A program made the translations under genes and the position numbers. The notes below the pieces were generated by a model. It was not told the DNA's origin and made no database searches. It saw only the letters and a list, made by a program, of their open reading frames with translations. A DNA stretch of 64,000 nucleotides, from positions 1,306,501-1,370,500 of the forward strand of contig WPIO01000096.1 in NCBI GenBank assembly GCA_009760855.2, in the 5' to 3' direction. The DNA comes from Cristatella mucedo. Its lineage: Eukaryota > Bryozoa > Phylactolaemata > Cristatellidae. Below are positions 48,000-61,500 of this stretch, piece by piece. The stretch's first letter is position 1, and each line of letters opens with the position of its first letter.

Positions 48000-48870
48000 C
48001 AAACCTAAAGACCACATGAGTATTATGCAGGAGATCTTGGCATATCACACTCTCGCCGTAAGAATCTTTAGATACGTATTTCTAGTGGTTGCCAACAGAC
48101 TTCATCTCACCCAACATAGAGAAACTCAGGGGCATAGCTAAGTCACGAGAGCACATAAATAGAAAGTAGCATTTAATTGGAAGCATGGGACGTCTGAAAA
48201 GTACGCGCCATATTTGGCAACATGGGAGTAGATTTAATTGACTGAGAGGGTTGTAGGTGAGCGCCACAGTCTACAGATGCGCCGGTCATTAGCTTCTGTG
48301 CCCCCACCACGTGAAGAAATGGAGAGGCTAATTTTTTGTCCCTGCGTGATGTGAGGGCAATAAAGGAGGCTAAAACTGGTGCAGCAGTTCAACGGAGCAG
48401 AAAAGAGCTAGGCCTGGGGGGGAACTTATAGGTCTGCCTAAGTACACTGACTTTGTGTGTGCTGATAAACCGGCAAATAGACTATTGCATGCCTTTTTCC
48501 GCTAAGAAAACACACGATGCAAGACATAGAATTTGTAAGCTTAGTCTTGCAGCCATATTCACCACTAGCTGCACTGGCGTGGTTGCTTTTTTGTGTTTCC
48601 AGCTAAAATGAAATTACATTTCTCCACCCATGAGAGAAGCAAGAAGCGGGAGGTGAATTTCTTGCAAGCTGCCGTCGAAGACAGCTCGTAGTCCTAAATA
48701 GGGATTGGACTCAGTAGCTGTGAAAGCAGTTTTCTTAGCGAAGATTTTAAGATTTACGCATCCATAGAAAAAGTCACCTAAATTCCGAGCACACCGGTGA
48801 AGGTCGAACAGCAGCATCACATGAAAGATGGGTGAAGGCCAAGGTCAAGCCACAGGATGTCCTAGGATGA
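48000..48870 (-). mobile_element. LINE-B copy, old and diverged
   Basis: From the 3' side: aagaccacatgagtattatgc, ttgccaacagacttcatctc, gcgccacagtctacagatgc, cttgcagccatattcacc, and then aggtcgaacagcagcatcac. The order follows LINE-B at 39845-40800. No frame survives. Confidence 0.75.
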
Positions 48871-48941
48871 TGCATTTGAGTCTTATCATGATTTATTTAC
48901 AGAAAACAAAGCAGGCATGTGCACGCAATCGACTGTAAGTT

Positions 48942-50533
<1,592 letters not shown>

Positions 50534-50677
50534 CAGAAACTGAATCTATTGGACGGACAAATTTGATCCGAGCAAGATTAGGCCGATTGAAAACGACTGT
50601 CCGTAGTGACGAGCTACCGGCGACTGGATAACTAAATAGCTTTCCACTCTTAGTATCTGTCCAGTAAAGAATTTCAC
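50534..50677 (-). CDS. LRP-like gene exon: last blade of the second propeller (144 nt)
   Basis: The acceptor is AATGTTGCAG|GTGAAA and the donor TTTCTG|GTAAGG. It encodes EILYWTDTKSGKLFSYPVAG and then VVFNRPNLARIKFVRPIDSV. YWTD is intact. Length and phases equal those of 21585 and 63416. The following intron (to 35222) is 15.3 kb and contains the microexon candidate at 44103. Confidence 0.93.
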
Positions 50678-51835
50678 CTGCAACATTAGGCTTATCCGAT
50701 TATTTCGATATAAGTAAGGCCTTTTTCAAGAAGAAATGGTGCATAATTTAATCCAAATTTTTAGTGTTTCGATAGTTTTATATGACATGACTATTCACAT
50801 AAAAAATTAAACTATAATATTTTAATTCAGGAAGAAAATGACAGCAACCTAATACATTTCAATATCCAAAACAGTCAAAATAGCTGAATATATTGCCACA
50901 TATTGCCAAGCACCCTAAGCTGTGTGAGATAAACTATTCCATCTTGGGACAATTGAAGCACTACCGTTACCTTTTTGTCTAAGAAGCATACCTGTGGGTA
51001 ATGACGGGAAAGGAAAAGTGCACACTCAATTGCCTGGCAAAGGCGGTTTAATTCGTATTGCCGAAGGGTAATATGGACGCTATCATAAATCAGAGATTAT
51101 AGGAAAAACGGCCATAGCTATGTAATCTCGGGAAATTATAAACCAGGGCTTCGGTGGCTCATTAAAGCAAGAGGTGCCACTTTGCATGATGACCCTCGCT
51201 GTATCATCACTGGGTATTGTTAATTTAGTGCAACCGAGTGTTGCATATCGTCTCCAGCCAATCTGAGCCTCTAATCCCAGAGCTACTAATTTCCTGGAAT
51301 GCCTTTCCGACTCAGGTATTCCTCAAAGTTTATTTCGTAAGATGGAGTGAACTGACAAGAGTATGCGTACCGAATGCCTCATTAGTTGTGTTTGTGCAAT
51401 AGAAAGTTCTACTGTTTTAAATTTAATTAATCTGCTTGGCTGGTTTAGTTTCAAATTAGATATGATACTTTAAATCCGAATTTTAAATTCAGATGAGCTC
51501 TGCAGCCTTTTACTAGACCAAATCAAACATTCCGATAGGTTGAGAATACCAATTTTGATTATAAACAAATAGCACACGCATATATACGCTCTCAAACACC
51601 GCTTTCTTCTTGGGAAGTGAAGCCATCTTTGATAAATTAATTTTGGTTATTAGAAATGTTGCATTCAATAATTTACTTAATACTAATACACTAATGTTTG
51701 CCATTTCAAATGTGTGTTTCCCATTCTTGGTCTTTGAAATGTTTTTTTAATTGATCGTTTGTCAAGACATTTTACGCGAACTCCTAGCAGTTGCATGACG
51801 TATTATTGCTTACACGGAATTTACTTGTTACTCAC
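50678..51835. other. Intron, no feature seen
   Basis: AT-rich 1158-bp intron between two placed exons. No repeat recognised. Confidence 0.6.
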
Positions 51836-52098
51836 CAGATACATCGAACCCAAAAATGTCCATGTCCAAGCCACTCATAGAAGCTGAAAACAGCACCCTA
51901 CGCTGATTGCCATGTAAAGTAGCCACTTCAATTTTGTCTAGCTGTGCGTCTGCCCAATATAGAAGCCTGCTCTTCAGGTCCAGTGCCAGTGCATTAGGTA
52001 GAGCAATATCAGTACGGATTAGAACTCGACGTGAGCTGCCGTTCATAGCGATTCGCTCGATACGGCTCGGCGCTGCTGCTTCTGTCCAATAAGCATAC
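51836..52098 (-). CDS. LRP-like gene exon: middle blades of the second propeller (263 nt)
   Basis: The acceptor is CTTTTGTCAG|GTATGC and the donor TATCTG|GTGAGT. It encodes YAYWTEAAAPSRIERIAMNG, then LPNALALDLKSRLLYWADAQ and LDKIEVATLHGNQRRVLF. These are two strong LDLR class B blades (YWTE and YWAD, each followed by an I.R/IEVA strand). The 263-nt length matches 29234. Confidence 0.95.
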
Positions 52099-53174
52099 CT
52101 GACAAAAGATCGCGAAGGCTAATACTTTGGAACTAAACTGAAAATTTTCGTAGCGAAAGCAGTTTATGTTTCTCAATATTGTACTCAGTAATAAATATCG
52201 AGGAAAAGGGAACTCTTACGTGTTGGTTTTTCAATGATGTTGTATAACAGCGAGGAGTCTTTGGCCATAGACCGCGGCCATTTTTTTCAAACGTCAGAAT
52301 TGATTTTCTGCCATTCATTTTGCGAAAGTTTGAATAACTCATTAAAAGGTAATGGAACCATGAACAGTTCGTTTATTCTACGCTTAAAATCATGCGAAGA
52401 ATTGTCCTTGGGTTTCCAATCTCGACTCCGACTTTGCCATTAAAAAACGGGAAGTGAGTGCAGCCATGACAAATAGGGTGGTCACAAAAGTCAATTGCTA
52501 TACATGTAGTAATCTTTGTATCATTGGGTTGACAAAATAAAGTCCACACCATGTATGATCTAGGCTAAATAAATACCATTTTTTTCTAAAAATGACCAAC
52601 TAGCGTTCTGAATTGATTATGCCCTGCACCAGGTGAATGCTTCCAAAACCAGCTGTTCTAAAGCAATGCGGCACCAATACACCACCACTACTCTATATAT
52701 CATCGTCTTTCGGAGAACTGTTTATACTTTTTCTTGCTGTCTTCACACCTGCTCAGTGCCCGTGAGGTAACAAAGAGGTTGAGCTCAGATTCGTCAGTCA
52801 ACCGAATCTTCCTTCACTCAGCCGCGGTTCTGTGCCGTTATTTAAAGCATGCCTCATAAGCTTGTTCACGGCGCTAATTAGCCGCTTCCGCTTAGCAACT
52901 GTGGATCCGATGACACCTTGCTCGTGAGCCTCTTCCCGCTTGCTCTCGCTTAAAGTATTAAAAGTATTTCCGGCTGAGAGCTCCACTTATCGCTTGATTT
53001 TCATTGGCCCGCGGTGAACACGTGCTATGCAGTGCTGCCGTCATCACTGTACTGCCCTTCGATTACGAGCGATGGCCTTGTCAGCTGAACCTCGACTGTA
53101 TGCTTTGTCGAGTAGTTAGGTCGCTCGCGACATGGCTACGACAAGCTGTGGTTTATTAGCTGAGCAATAGATTA
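52099..53174. other. Intron, no feature seen
   Basis: Unique sequence. Small frames on both strands show no motif. Confidence 0.5.
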
Positions 53175-53275
53175 TATGATAACAATAATGATGCACTTGG
53201 CAAATCACACTTAGAGAACTCAATCTCTTTCTAGGGGCTTTAAATTTGCTGCAAAGAAAGGGTTATTGTTATTTG
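53175..53275 (-). mobile_element. LINE-A tail fragment
   Basis: Inverted tail: aataatgatgcacttggcaa, acttagagaactcaatctct, and ttctaggggctttaaatttg. Confidence 0.7.
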
Positions 53276-53305
53276 TTATTGATTAGGTGAGTTGACTAAA
53301 AAAAA

Positions 53306-53475
53306 TCCTAGCTGATTAAACAGCCTCTTTTTGTATAGCGACAGAAGAGCCTTTACGGCTATCACCACCGCTTGCAGTGGCGATAAAGAATCACCCACCG
53401 CAGAAATCGAACCTACGACCTCGGGACCGAGGTCGTGAAAGCAACCACCTTATCTAGTGTGCCATCACAGCTCAC
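53306..53475 (-). mobile_element. SINE-1 copy
   Basis: Inverted and well preserved: cctagctgattaaacagcct, tttttgtatagcgacagaag, cgcttgcagtggcgataaag, inverted box B (gaaatcgaacc, one change), then gtgtgccatcacagc. Confidence 0.85.
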
Positions 53476-53994
53476 TATCGTGACTTAGAACCTGGTTGCT
53501 TTATAAAGCTTGTGCCTAACCATAGTCGCAGTCTCGAAACAACGGTCTACCACTCGGTGAGTCTAGCACTGAGCGTGAGCTGCTGTGAGCCTTCAAATGA
53601 AACGTGGAGCTAGCAAGTCACCTTGAAGTCACACGGGTGTAGCAGCAGTGAAATACAAGCTATTGTTGTTCCTTTGTAAATACGGCATTGGTTCTAGCAC
53701 TGGGTGCGGAAATACTGAGTGTGGTGTTTAATCGTTCGCGAATTGATCGCTTAGGGTCTTTGCACGTTGCACACATTGTGCTACTATCCAAGCTAGTGAA
53801 GGTTGCACTGCCACCACATCGTCTTCCGGTACTCGCATATCGTTTTGCAGTGACGTCTACCGACGCTTCCGATCCGAAGATTCGTCATTCCGGTCCGTTC
53901 TAGCGTCTACAAATTGTGCTCACAGCCGTTTTTATAATACCGATCTTCCTCACAATCCCCGGATTAGAATAATCCTCGTTTTTTTAAGGAGTTG
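53476..53994. other. Intron, no feature seen
   Basis: Moderately GC-rich. The plus-strand frame at 53688-53903 has no recognised motif. Confidence 0.4.
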
Positions 53995-54092
53995 ATGATC
54001 ACCATTCAATGCGTTTCCCTTTGCAGTGGATGTAAAGCGCCTAGAAAGAGAATGAGTTCTCTGAGGGCACTTTATCAAGTGCATTATTGTAA
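53995..54092 (+). mobile_element. LINE-A tail fragment
   Basis: ccctttgcagtggatgtaaa, gcgcctagaaagagaatgag, ttctctgagggcactttatc, and aagtgcattatt match the LINE-A 3' end. Confidence 0.75.
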
Positions 54093-54545
54093 TAATTACT
54101 AGTATGACCTTTTGTGGCACTCCGTGACGAGCGTAGAAAATACTGCCACCTTTGCTTGAAAGGTAATTCCCAGATTCACCCAAGCTTCAAACCTGTTGGC
54201 TTTTAATGATAGGAAATTACTTTTGTTACGGGATCGACTAGTAATCATGCTTTGACTTTGAATCAATGGTCTGAGTGTCCGTCATTAAGATTACATTATT
54301 CTCCTACTACTGATGGTAAGAATAGGGATGTGAAATGTTTTTTTATCGAGGGAGTTGTTCCGCATCAAACAGCAATGACATTAAGGTACTGATGAGAGAG
54401 CGAATAAGCCTAAAAGATCACAGTAGATAGAAAATAGTCCAAGGTTTAATCAACGAGTTGCAAAATTTGGTCAAGAAATGACTTAAATGTTGATGACCCC
54501 TCCATTGTAATTGAGTTTTAGCAGTAAATAAAAAACACACACTAC
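54093..54545. other. Intron, no feature seen
   Basis: Unique sequence up to the splice donor of the 54546 exon. Confidence 0.5.
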
Positions 54546-54741
54546 CTTTGCTCTGGGTCCACTGCAATGGCTTTAGGTCGGTAGATGTTGGTTTCAACCA
54601 AAACATGGCGTTGAGATCCATCTAGACTGGAGCTCTCAATGTTGTCCGTACCAGAATCGCACCAGAACAGCCTGCGAGATATCCAGTCTACGGCAACACC
54701 TTCTGGATTGGAAAGGCCGTATGAAACAACTTCTGACTGCT
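54546..54741 (-). CDS. LRP-like gene exon: second blade of the second propeller (196 nt)
   Basis: The acceptor is GCCTTTGCAG|AGCAGT and the donor CAAAG|GTAGTG. It encodes SEVVSYGLSNPEGVAVDWIS, then RRLFWCDSGTDNIESSSLDG and RPKAIAVDPEQR. The NPEGVAVDWIS..LFW pattern is a canonical LDLR class B repeat, with FWCD for YWTD. Length matches 30357. It joins 60299 (phase 1) to 52098 (phase 2). Confidence 0.95.
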
Positions 54742-56261
54742 CTGCAAAGGCATATCACGTTTTGCTATAACATATTGGTAGCAGACCGAAACAAGTCCGT
54801 CATGCTAAAACTAATATGATTTGGATTACAAATTTTATATGGGCTTCTTGTGCTGCAGGAAAGGTGTCACGACAGCAGACGACAAGGATAGGTGGCCCCT
54901 CAATCGTAATTTGAGAAACATTACAGATAATACTCGATTGTTCAAGCTAGGCCCGCTTAAGCTTAGCTTAAACATAGTCTCCATCATGCCAAAATGAAAA
55001 ATGGTATTTTCCATTGTCGAACCCCTCTTGAATAAATCACAAATAAGCACCTTAAAGAGCTCACTGGGCCTAATCAGCAGATTGATTAGCCATCATCGTT
55101 TCAGCGTTACGGACGCAGGAAGAAAACATATCCCCAGTGTAGCATCCCTGCTAGTCCCATTTCGCTTACTTCATATCAGCACCTCAAAGTCCAGGTTCAA
55201 TTCCACAGCAATGTTGATGGTCCGCCAACCGATCATGCAATTGGCTCCAGGATCTGTTCCGTGCCACTTTAAAATTTAGCCACTCGCTAATAAAAAACTG
55301 AAATATTGTAGTAGTCACTTAATAGCTTGAAACTAATCGATTAATTTTCTATAGCTTTTAGAATTCGGCACAGCAAAGATTCGGAGCTGCTCAAGTATTT
55401 AGATTTATACAGTCTCACAGCTGCATCGACTTGATCTTTTGGCCACGTTTGAATTTACTGATTGCCAATTCCTTCTCTAGTCCCCAGTTCGCTTCCGCAT
55501 CTTTGGAACTGCATTATAACGGTATAAAGCTTTTCTTAGCAGGATATTTAGGACCACTGATGTCTAAAGACAACAATAACAAAAGAAGCTTCCAAGTTCG
55601 AAGGGGGCTTGTGTCTGAGCATTTCTGCCTCCAGTGTGTATTTTCACAAGGTTTTTCATAATATTTGCTGGCTAGATCCTAAAAGAACCTCGGGTCTTTA
55701 ATGTTCACAAACTGGGCAAACCGATAGTTCAGCACATGAATACTCCTAATATAACTTATAACTCACTCATTACTTCTCTATTTTTGAGATTAGTGTCTCA
55801 CTTAAAAGAAAACTCTGCTAATACTCCTGACTTGAGAACTGACCAATAAATGGTTTTCTATGCTAAAATCAAAATTAATTTCAGCAAAAATAACGAAAGA
55901 TTCTCAAAAATAAAAAAATCGGACCTACAAGTTTGCCGGTATCTAACATGTTTTCGCAGCATCAGCGTTAAATGTGGATATCCTGTTCTAAAGTTAATTT
56001 TTTTTACCAAGCCTAACGGCCACTGTACAGTCCGACGCCTGTATCTGCCTAAGCAATTTACATTTGCAAAATAATGCTTGATTAGACGTACATCTCGTAT
56101 CAAAGTATGTCGATTTATGTGTCAGCTGGCCTTTTCTAACTCAAAAATCCCACTCTTCTTGTCGGTGTATAAGGTGTTTTTAGTCGCTACGTGACTGGAA
56201 AAGCTATGTTTTTCTGATGTGAGCCTTTTTATTGAAATATTAACTGACTGTTCATCCGCTG
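54742..56261. other. Intron, no feature seen
   Basis: Unique AT-rich sequence. Short frames near 55.0-55.3 and 55.85-56.1 kb have no motif. Confidence 0.45.
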
Positions 56262-56500
56262 GCAACAGTAGCTAGTAGTCAGTACTAGTAGCAACATTAG
56301 CTAATAGTCATTGCTACTAGCAGCAATAGTTAGTTGTCAGTAGTAGCAGCAACAGTATTAAGTAGTCAGTTGTCGTAGTGTCAGTTGCTAGCAGGCAGTA
56401 GTAGTAGTGGCAGTAGCCACTAGGCAGTGGCAGTAGCTGCAATAACTAATAGGCTGTAGTCATAGTGGCAATAGCTAGCAGACAGTAGTGGTAGTTGGAG
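56262..56500 (+). repeat. Degenerate TAG/AGC trinucleotide-rich array, left part
   Basis: Irregular units such as agtagtagcagcaacagt, gctagtagtcagt and gtagtggcagtagc. The same composition resumes at 58135-58555, beyond inserted elements. Confidence 0.8.
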
Positions 56501-56504
56501 TAGC

Positions 56505-57656
56505 CCAGACACGGGTGAACTACAGCCCGCGGGCCATATGCGGCCCAATGGGCATTTTAATCCGGCCCGACGAACTCGTCCAAATTTTGTTATTAGATTT
56601 AGATGTATTAAAAAGACATCTAAATCATTTTACTCAGCTATTTTACCCATCTTTCCCCAGCAGATGGAGCTCCTCAAAGACATTGTTATAATTCATTTAT
56701 ACAGCGCCCAAAGAGCACTTAATCTCTGTCCAGGCGCTTCACGTCTGCCTCGGGGCTCGAGCCCACGACCTCAGTCAGACCTTGGTCAGGGCGAGCACCT
56801 TAACTGCAAGACCAAACCAGCTCGGGTGACCCTTGAGTGTGACTCATTGTTGTTACCCTACTTCATTTTATGGCTTTGTACTTTCAGCTCTCCTATGAAA
56901 ATGAGCGGACTGAAGAAAACAAAAGCAAACTATGAGTGCCAAGGGATCAAAAAAGAGCGGACAACAAAATATCTTTTTTTTTCACAAAAGTTTGATCGCC
57001 TGCTATATGTCTGATATGCCAAGAAACTGTAGCAGTTTTTAAAGAACACAATATCAGCCGTTATTTTGCCACACAGAATGCTAGATACGCAAGTCACTCT
57101 CAACAAAAACGAGCTGCTACAGCTCAGAGATGGACGATTAATTTGAAGACACAGAAGCTAAACCTTGTTACCAGACAAACAGCGATTCAAGAGTCAAGTA
57201 CGAAGGCAAGTTTTTTTACTACCATTCAAATTAGCAAAGGCATGTAAGCCTTTCTTCAAAGGCGCATTTTTTAAAGAATGCATGGTTGAGACAGCAGACC
57301 TGTTGTGTTCAGTAGGAAAAGGCAAATTTGAAAAAATTAGTTTATCATGCAGAGTTGTAACTATCCGTGTTGAAATGATTGACAAAGATAAAGCCGGTAA
57401 ATCAAACACATATGCGGAGTCCTTTAAATTGTATTCACTAGCACTGAATGCAATAATTGACTTAAAAAGACACTGCTCAGCTCCTAATTTTCATCTGATG
57501 GATTAACGACTGTTTTGAGATCATAGAGAAATATTTGACAAGACATTCCTTGAAAATAAAAACGAAGGGAGAGGACTTGTGTAACCACGTGTCTGTAGTC
57601 ATCGAGAGAATGAAGCTACCTTGGAGTAAACTTGCCAATGTCACAACGCCAATAAA
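56505..57656 (+). pseudogene. hAT transposase relic, GTF2IRD2/ZBED-like, 3' truncated
   Basis: The left end cagacacgggtgaactacag then cccgcgggccatatgcggcc is the usual CAGgGGTggGCAAACTaCGGCCCGC hAT terminus. Coding pieces in order: MSGLKKTKANYECQG; PAICLICQETVAVFKEHNIS (BED-like finger whose second pair of ligands, RHY..KH in relatives, is lost); KRAATAQRW; LPFKLAKACKPFFKGAFFKE; FEKISLSCRVVTIR; ESFKLYSLALN; and finally VIERMKLPWSKLANVTT. These follow the order of GTF2IRD2-type domesticated hAT proteins (from memory of the family). Stops and frameshifts are present. LINE-B sequence begins at about 57657, so the catalytic C-terminus is missing. Confidence 0.75.
56695..56835 (-). mobile_element. 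SINE-2 copy nested in the hAT element
   Basis: The minus strand reads gagctggtttggtcttgcag, aaggtgctcgccctgaccaa, and box-B-like gtcgtgggctcgagccccgag. The tail gcgcctggacagagattaag then tgctctttgggcgctgtata is nearly the LINE-A tail. It is the best SINE-2 copy here. Confidence 0.8.
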
Positions 57657-58125
57657 TTAATTGACCCACAAGGCCCGCCACGGCTTGGCTCCTCCACAGC
57701 TAGCTGAACTGCTGCACCAGTTTCAGCCTCTCCGTGCCCTCAGGTCCTGTGTGGACAACAAATTAGCTGTCCCATTCCTCTGCTTAAAGACCTTTGGCGA
57801 CAGAAGCTTGAGCTCTGCAGGTCCTAGACTGTGGAACTCGCTTCCACAATTCTTACGCAACGACAACTACTCTCCTATTGCCGACTATGGCTCATCCTTT
57901 TCAGCGGTCCTGAGCTGCTACTTCCATGCTACTCACTATCTCAACTGCTCTCCTGACTCTGCTATGCTTCCCACTTTCTCTTTGTTGCGTGAGACGAAGT
58001 CTGTTGGCTACCGAATGCGTACCGAAAGCCACCTAGGCTGTGGGTGCGCTATACAAAACTCTCCTGCGTAACATTCACGTTATCTTTATGACTTTGTGGA
58101 GTTACTGACGGAGATACATTACATC
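57657..58125 (+). mobile_element. LINE-B 3' end
   Basis: The open frame 57661-58071 encodes LTHKARHGLAPPQLAELLHQ-like sequence, then FLCLKTFGDRSLSSAGPRLW, LRNDNYSPIADYGSSFSAVL and LRETKSVGYRMRTESHLGCG, then a stop. Tail gacggagatacattacatca. It directly follows the hAT fragment. Confidence 0.9.
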
Positions 58126-58134
58126 ACACAACAT

Positions 58135-58555
58135 TAGTATCAGCAGCGGTAGCTAGTAGTCCATAGTAGTAGCAGCAGTAGCTAGTAGCCAGTTGTTTTT
58201 GTGGCAGTTCTTGTAGGCAGGGTTGTAGCAACAAGTATCTACTGGTCAATAGTAGTAGTAGTAGCTGCAGCTATTAGTAGTATTAGAGGCAGTAGCTAGA
58301 AGTCAGCAGTAGTAGCAGCAGTATTGTCAGTAGTAGTAGCTGCAGTTCCTAATGGTCAACAGTCAGAGGGGCAGTAGCTAGCAGAGGTTAGTAGTAGTGG
58401 CAGTAGCTAGTGGTAAGCAGCACTAGTTACAGCAGCCAACAGGGAGTATTAGTTCTGGGAGTAGCTAGTAGGCAGCTGTAGTAGCAGCAGTAGCTAGCTT
58501 TCAGCAGAAGCACAATCAGCAGCTATTACACATTATCAGTAGTGGCAGTAGTTAC
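58135..58555 (+). repeat. Degenerate TAG/AGC trinucleotide-rich array, right part
   Basis: Same unit vocabulary as 56262-56500 (gtagtagcagcagtagctagtag). Together they appear to be one array interrupted by about 1.6 kb of insertions. Confidence 0.8.
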
Positions 58556-58559
58556 GGTA

Positions 58560-58690
58560 ACAATCGTACTGATAAAATGCCACTTGATGCAACGCTCTCA
58601 GATAGCTCAATATATTTCTAAGCACTTTGCAATTGCTGCAAAGGAAGCACTGCAGTGAAAACGTAAGGAAAACCAAATTAGGAGCTTGAC
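58560..58690 (-). mobile_element. LINE-A tail fragment, diverged
   Basis: ctgataaaatgccacttgat, gcaacgctctcagatagctc, and tttctaagcactttgcaatt follow the inverted LINE-A tail. Confidence 0.55.
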
Positions 58691-59209
58691 TCCTGAAATA
58701 ATTCGCATTATGATAAGGTAGGTAGAACAAGTTGTGCAACCTATCTAATATATAGCTTAAGCATATTCTTACTAACGTTGACAAATGCCTCACTAAGAAA
58801 AAAATAATCACAGCACACACTGTCTTTATACGCAATCAACGCATAAAGAAAACAGGCGATCCGAGGCACGTCTTTCTTGAAGGTAACTAGTGTTGGACCG
58901 CTAGATTGTAGAACGACTTGCGTAGCAAGAGTGGGAGGCGCGAGCTTGAAGTCGAAACGCCCAGCTTTATGGTGGAGCACGCGAACGGTTGTTGGAAGTA
59001 AGCAAATGCGGAGGAGGCTGTAGCAGTCAGAGCAGACATTCTGCAGAATATATTCTGGCGAACAATATTTGCCACAATTTAAATGAACCTCTGTAAATCT
59101 GCATCGAAAGCCTATCGGGTAAAGTCGTAAGTGAGTGCATATAATACCGAAACGCTTGTGACAGCTTGATATAGAGGCTGAGACAGGCAAACCTGGAGAG
59201 AAAGAGAAA
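58691..59209. other. Intron, no gene supported
   Basis: A minus-strand frame at 59190-58741 is open for 149 codons but shows no motif, domain or splice context that I recognise. Confidence 0.4.
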
Positions 59210-59365
59210 GAGAGACAGACAGACAGGCCAGGCAGGCAGTCAGGTTAGGCAGGCAGTCAGGTCAGGCAGGTCAGGCAGGCAGGTCAGGCAGGTCAGGCAG
59301 GTCAGGCAGGTCAGGCAAGTTAGGCAGATTAGGTCGGGTCAGGTCAGGCAGGCAGTCAGACAGAC
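59210..59365 (+). repeat. GGCAGGTCA / GGCAGGCAGTCA minisatellite
   Basis: Short units of caggcagtcaggt and caggtcaggcaggt, preceded by agacagacagacagg. Confidence 0.95.
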
Positions 59366-60298
59366 AGATGCGTTTCATCGTGCGAGAAGTCTCAAAGTTA
59401 AAATACTGCTCATGTCTAAAATGGGCTATCCTAAAGACCTGAAAAATTTGTATTAGTTAGTTAGCACCTTGCAAACCATCTCTATATTTAGACCTATACC
59501 ATTCCCAAAGGGCGAAGTTCTTACTAAGTAATCGCAACTATTCCCCAGTTGGAATATACCAGTTCATCAACTTTGAGCAACTAGATGCTACAAATTAGCA
59601 TTATCATACTGCAGCTGCAGCATACTAATAACGATTTAACGACATTTCTGAAACTTCCAAAAAACGTTAGCTGTCGTCCAATATTTAAAGTCAAGTAATA
59701 TCAAGTTTGTTGCAATGCAAACTCACGTTCTTCTAAACACATTGTGACGTCGCGATTTTCATTTCAACTCTTTTAAAAACAGATACTTAAGCCCTCTGCT
59801 AGAGCTTGCGGCTGAGAATAAAAGACTTCTCTTTCTCAAACGAAAGATTTCACATAGACAGGCAGTGCTAAGTACACGCAGCTATTTTATCATGACCTAG
59901 CGGAATAATTACCTTCTTTTTTTAAGCCAAAAAAACATGGTTAGTGGTTTCTAAACGACTGCTTACTCTTTTGTAAGGTACCTTGTTATTTAATTTGCGC
60001 TGCAAGGTTCGCAATTAAATATGCTTTGCACTATTTTAGAGCTGCGATAAGTTTTGTTTAATGTAACTAAACTGGCAGGATCCTTGATACATTTTACTAT
60101 ATTAGTCGTTTTTTCAATTAAAACTTTGCGTGCACATACTTCACGTGCACTAGCACTGCCAACATACTATTTCCTAATCTGCTGTATTAATTGTCCAGAA
60201 TTTAGAGATACATGTGTCATTGATGCAGAAAGTATTACAGTGCATAAGTTTCTTGTACTAATTCTGCTCAGTGAAACCTGGTGGTCTCGTGGACTCAC
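59366..60298. other. Intron, no feature seen
   Basis: AT-rich unique sequence. A short plus-strand frame overlapping the 60299 exon is its antisense shadow. Confidence 0.5.
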
Positions 60299-60502
60299 CG
60301 GACCCATTAAGCCGAGATCGCTGTATCGAGGCAGGGCTAAACTCAGTCCAGTAAATGAAGCCGTCGACAGAATCGTAGTCCATGCCTTTCGATAATCCAC
60401 TCTCATTGATTGCGATGCGTGAGTTGTCAAAGTGAGACACATTCATTACCATCTGATAGAGACCACCAACAGTATTTGTTGTGAAAAACATCATCCTGGA
60501 AT
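60299..60502 (-). CDS. LRP-like gene exon: first blade of the second propeller (204 nt)
   Basis: The acceptor is TGTCTATTTTAG|ATTCCA and the donor GGGTCCG|GTGAGT. It encodes SRMMFFTTNTVGGLYQMVMN, then SKGMDYDSVDGFIYWTEFSP and ASIQRSRLNGSG. The opening strand, the DYDSVDGFIYWTE core and the closing RLNGSG fit the first blade of an LRP propeller. It runs in frame into the 54741 exon (G|AG codon). The upstream partner is 63416 or an unseen EGF-like exon. Confidence 0.95.
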
Positions 60503-60780
60503 CTAAAATAGACAAAAACCAAGCCACACTCAAAATGTATTTACCTCGGGAGTGGCCTGGAGAGCCTAACGGACTAGAGTTATATTAACGAGCATTGAGA
60601 AACACTTTTCCTCTAAGTGAGACAGTTCTCAGTATGAGTTTAGACATCAGTCAGTAGCAGCATACAGGCGAAGCAAACATTCAGATTGAAGCCGGACTAA
60701 GAATCTAAATATGAGGCCCTTTAGGGACGACATTTATGTCATTTATTTTTACTGTTCCTACAGAAAGGTTCCATGCAACG

Positions 60781-61500
60781 ATTAATGGAGACTGGATATT
60801 TCAAATTTCTTCCGTAAATATGATCACTACAAGGCATTTCGCATGTCATTCCAGTTACAGACTAGCTCAACAATCACCATAAAAAACCTGAAACAAGTGG
60901 CACCTCAGCACTCCGCTCATTTCATCATCCGTCGTCCATTTATTTTCATGGTTTATACTCTCCTAATTGCCGACGAGATTGCCGGGCTGAATCTGGGATT
61001 TCACTTTGATGCGGATGACAATTGTGAGAGTTACTCTGTAGGTGACATTTATACCTATGTTTTAATCCCTCCCAGCATTTCAGCGGATCGAATTCTATCA
61101 ACTTCCTCCATACATGTATTGATGACATCTGCACATGGATAGTAGCAAGTTTTCCTAAACTGATTGATGGTATAATTAGGTTAATGGTTATGGCGAACCA
61201 AGTGTAATTCAGAAATTGGTAAGGCTAACACTCGAAATCGGCCCTGCCAGTATTTTACTGGTTTAGTCTTCACGAAATCTAGGGGACATGTTCCAAAGTG
61301 ATCTTTCGTTGGACGACCGAATCAGCTCCACAGTAAAGTCTGCCTACTTTCAGCTACATAACATCGCTAATATTCGGGCTGGTTTAGATAAGAATACGGC
61401 ATCTAAATTGGTCCATGACTTTGTGACATCCCGTCTTGACTTATGCAAATCACTGCTGGTAGGCCTCCCGGCATTTGCAATCGGGAGACAAAAGCGATAG
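60781..61500 (+). mobile_element. LINE-A copy, RT to thumb region, degenerate
   Basis: tggcacctcagcactccgct (APQGS block), gggatttcactttgatgcgg then atgaca (FYADD region, Tyr to Asp), and FQSDLSLDDRISSTVKSAYF, then LDLCKSLLVGLPAFAIG. No 3' tail follows. Confidence 0.8.

Noticed and set aside
58741-59190. 149-codon minus-strand ORF
   Set aside because: No motif, no homologous segment in the window, and no splice sites that would join it to the LRP-like gene.
60503-60570. A 21-nt phase 1-1 microexon before GTAAATAC (SPGHSR)
   Set aside because: It would leave an intron of under 50 bp, and the donor is weak. It also does not resemble the other two candidates.
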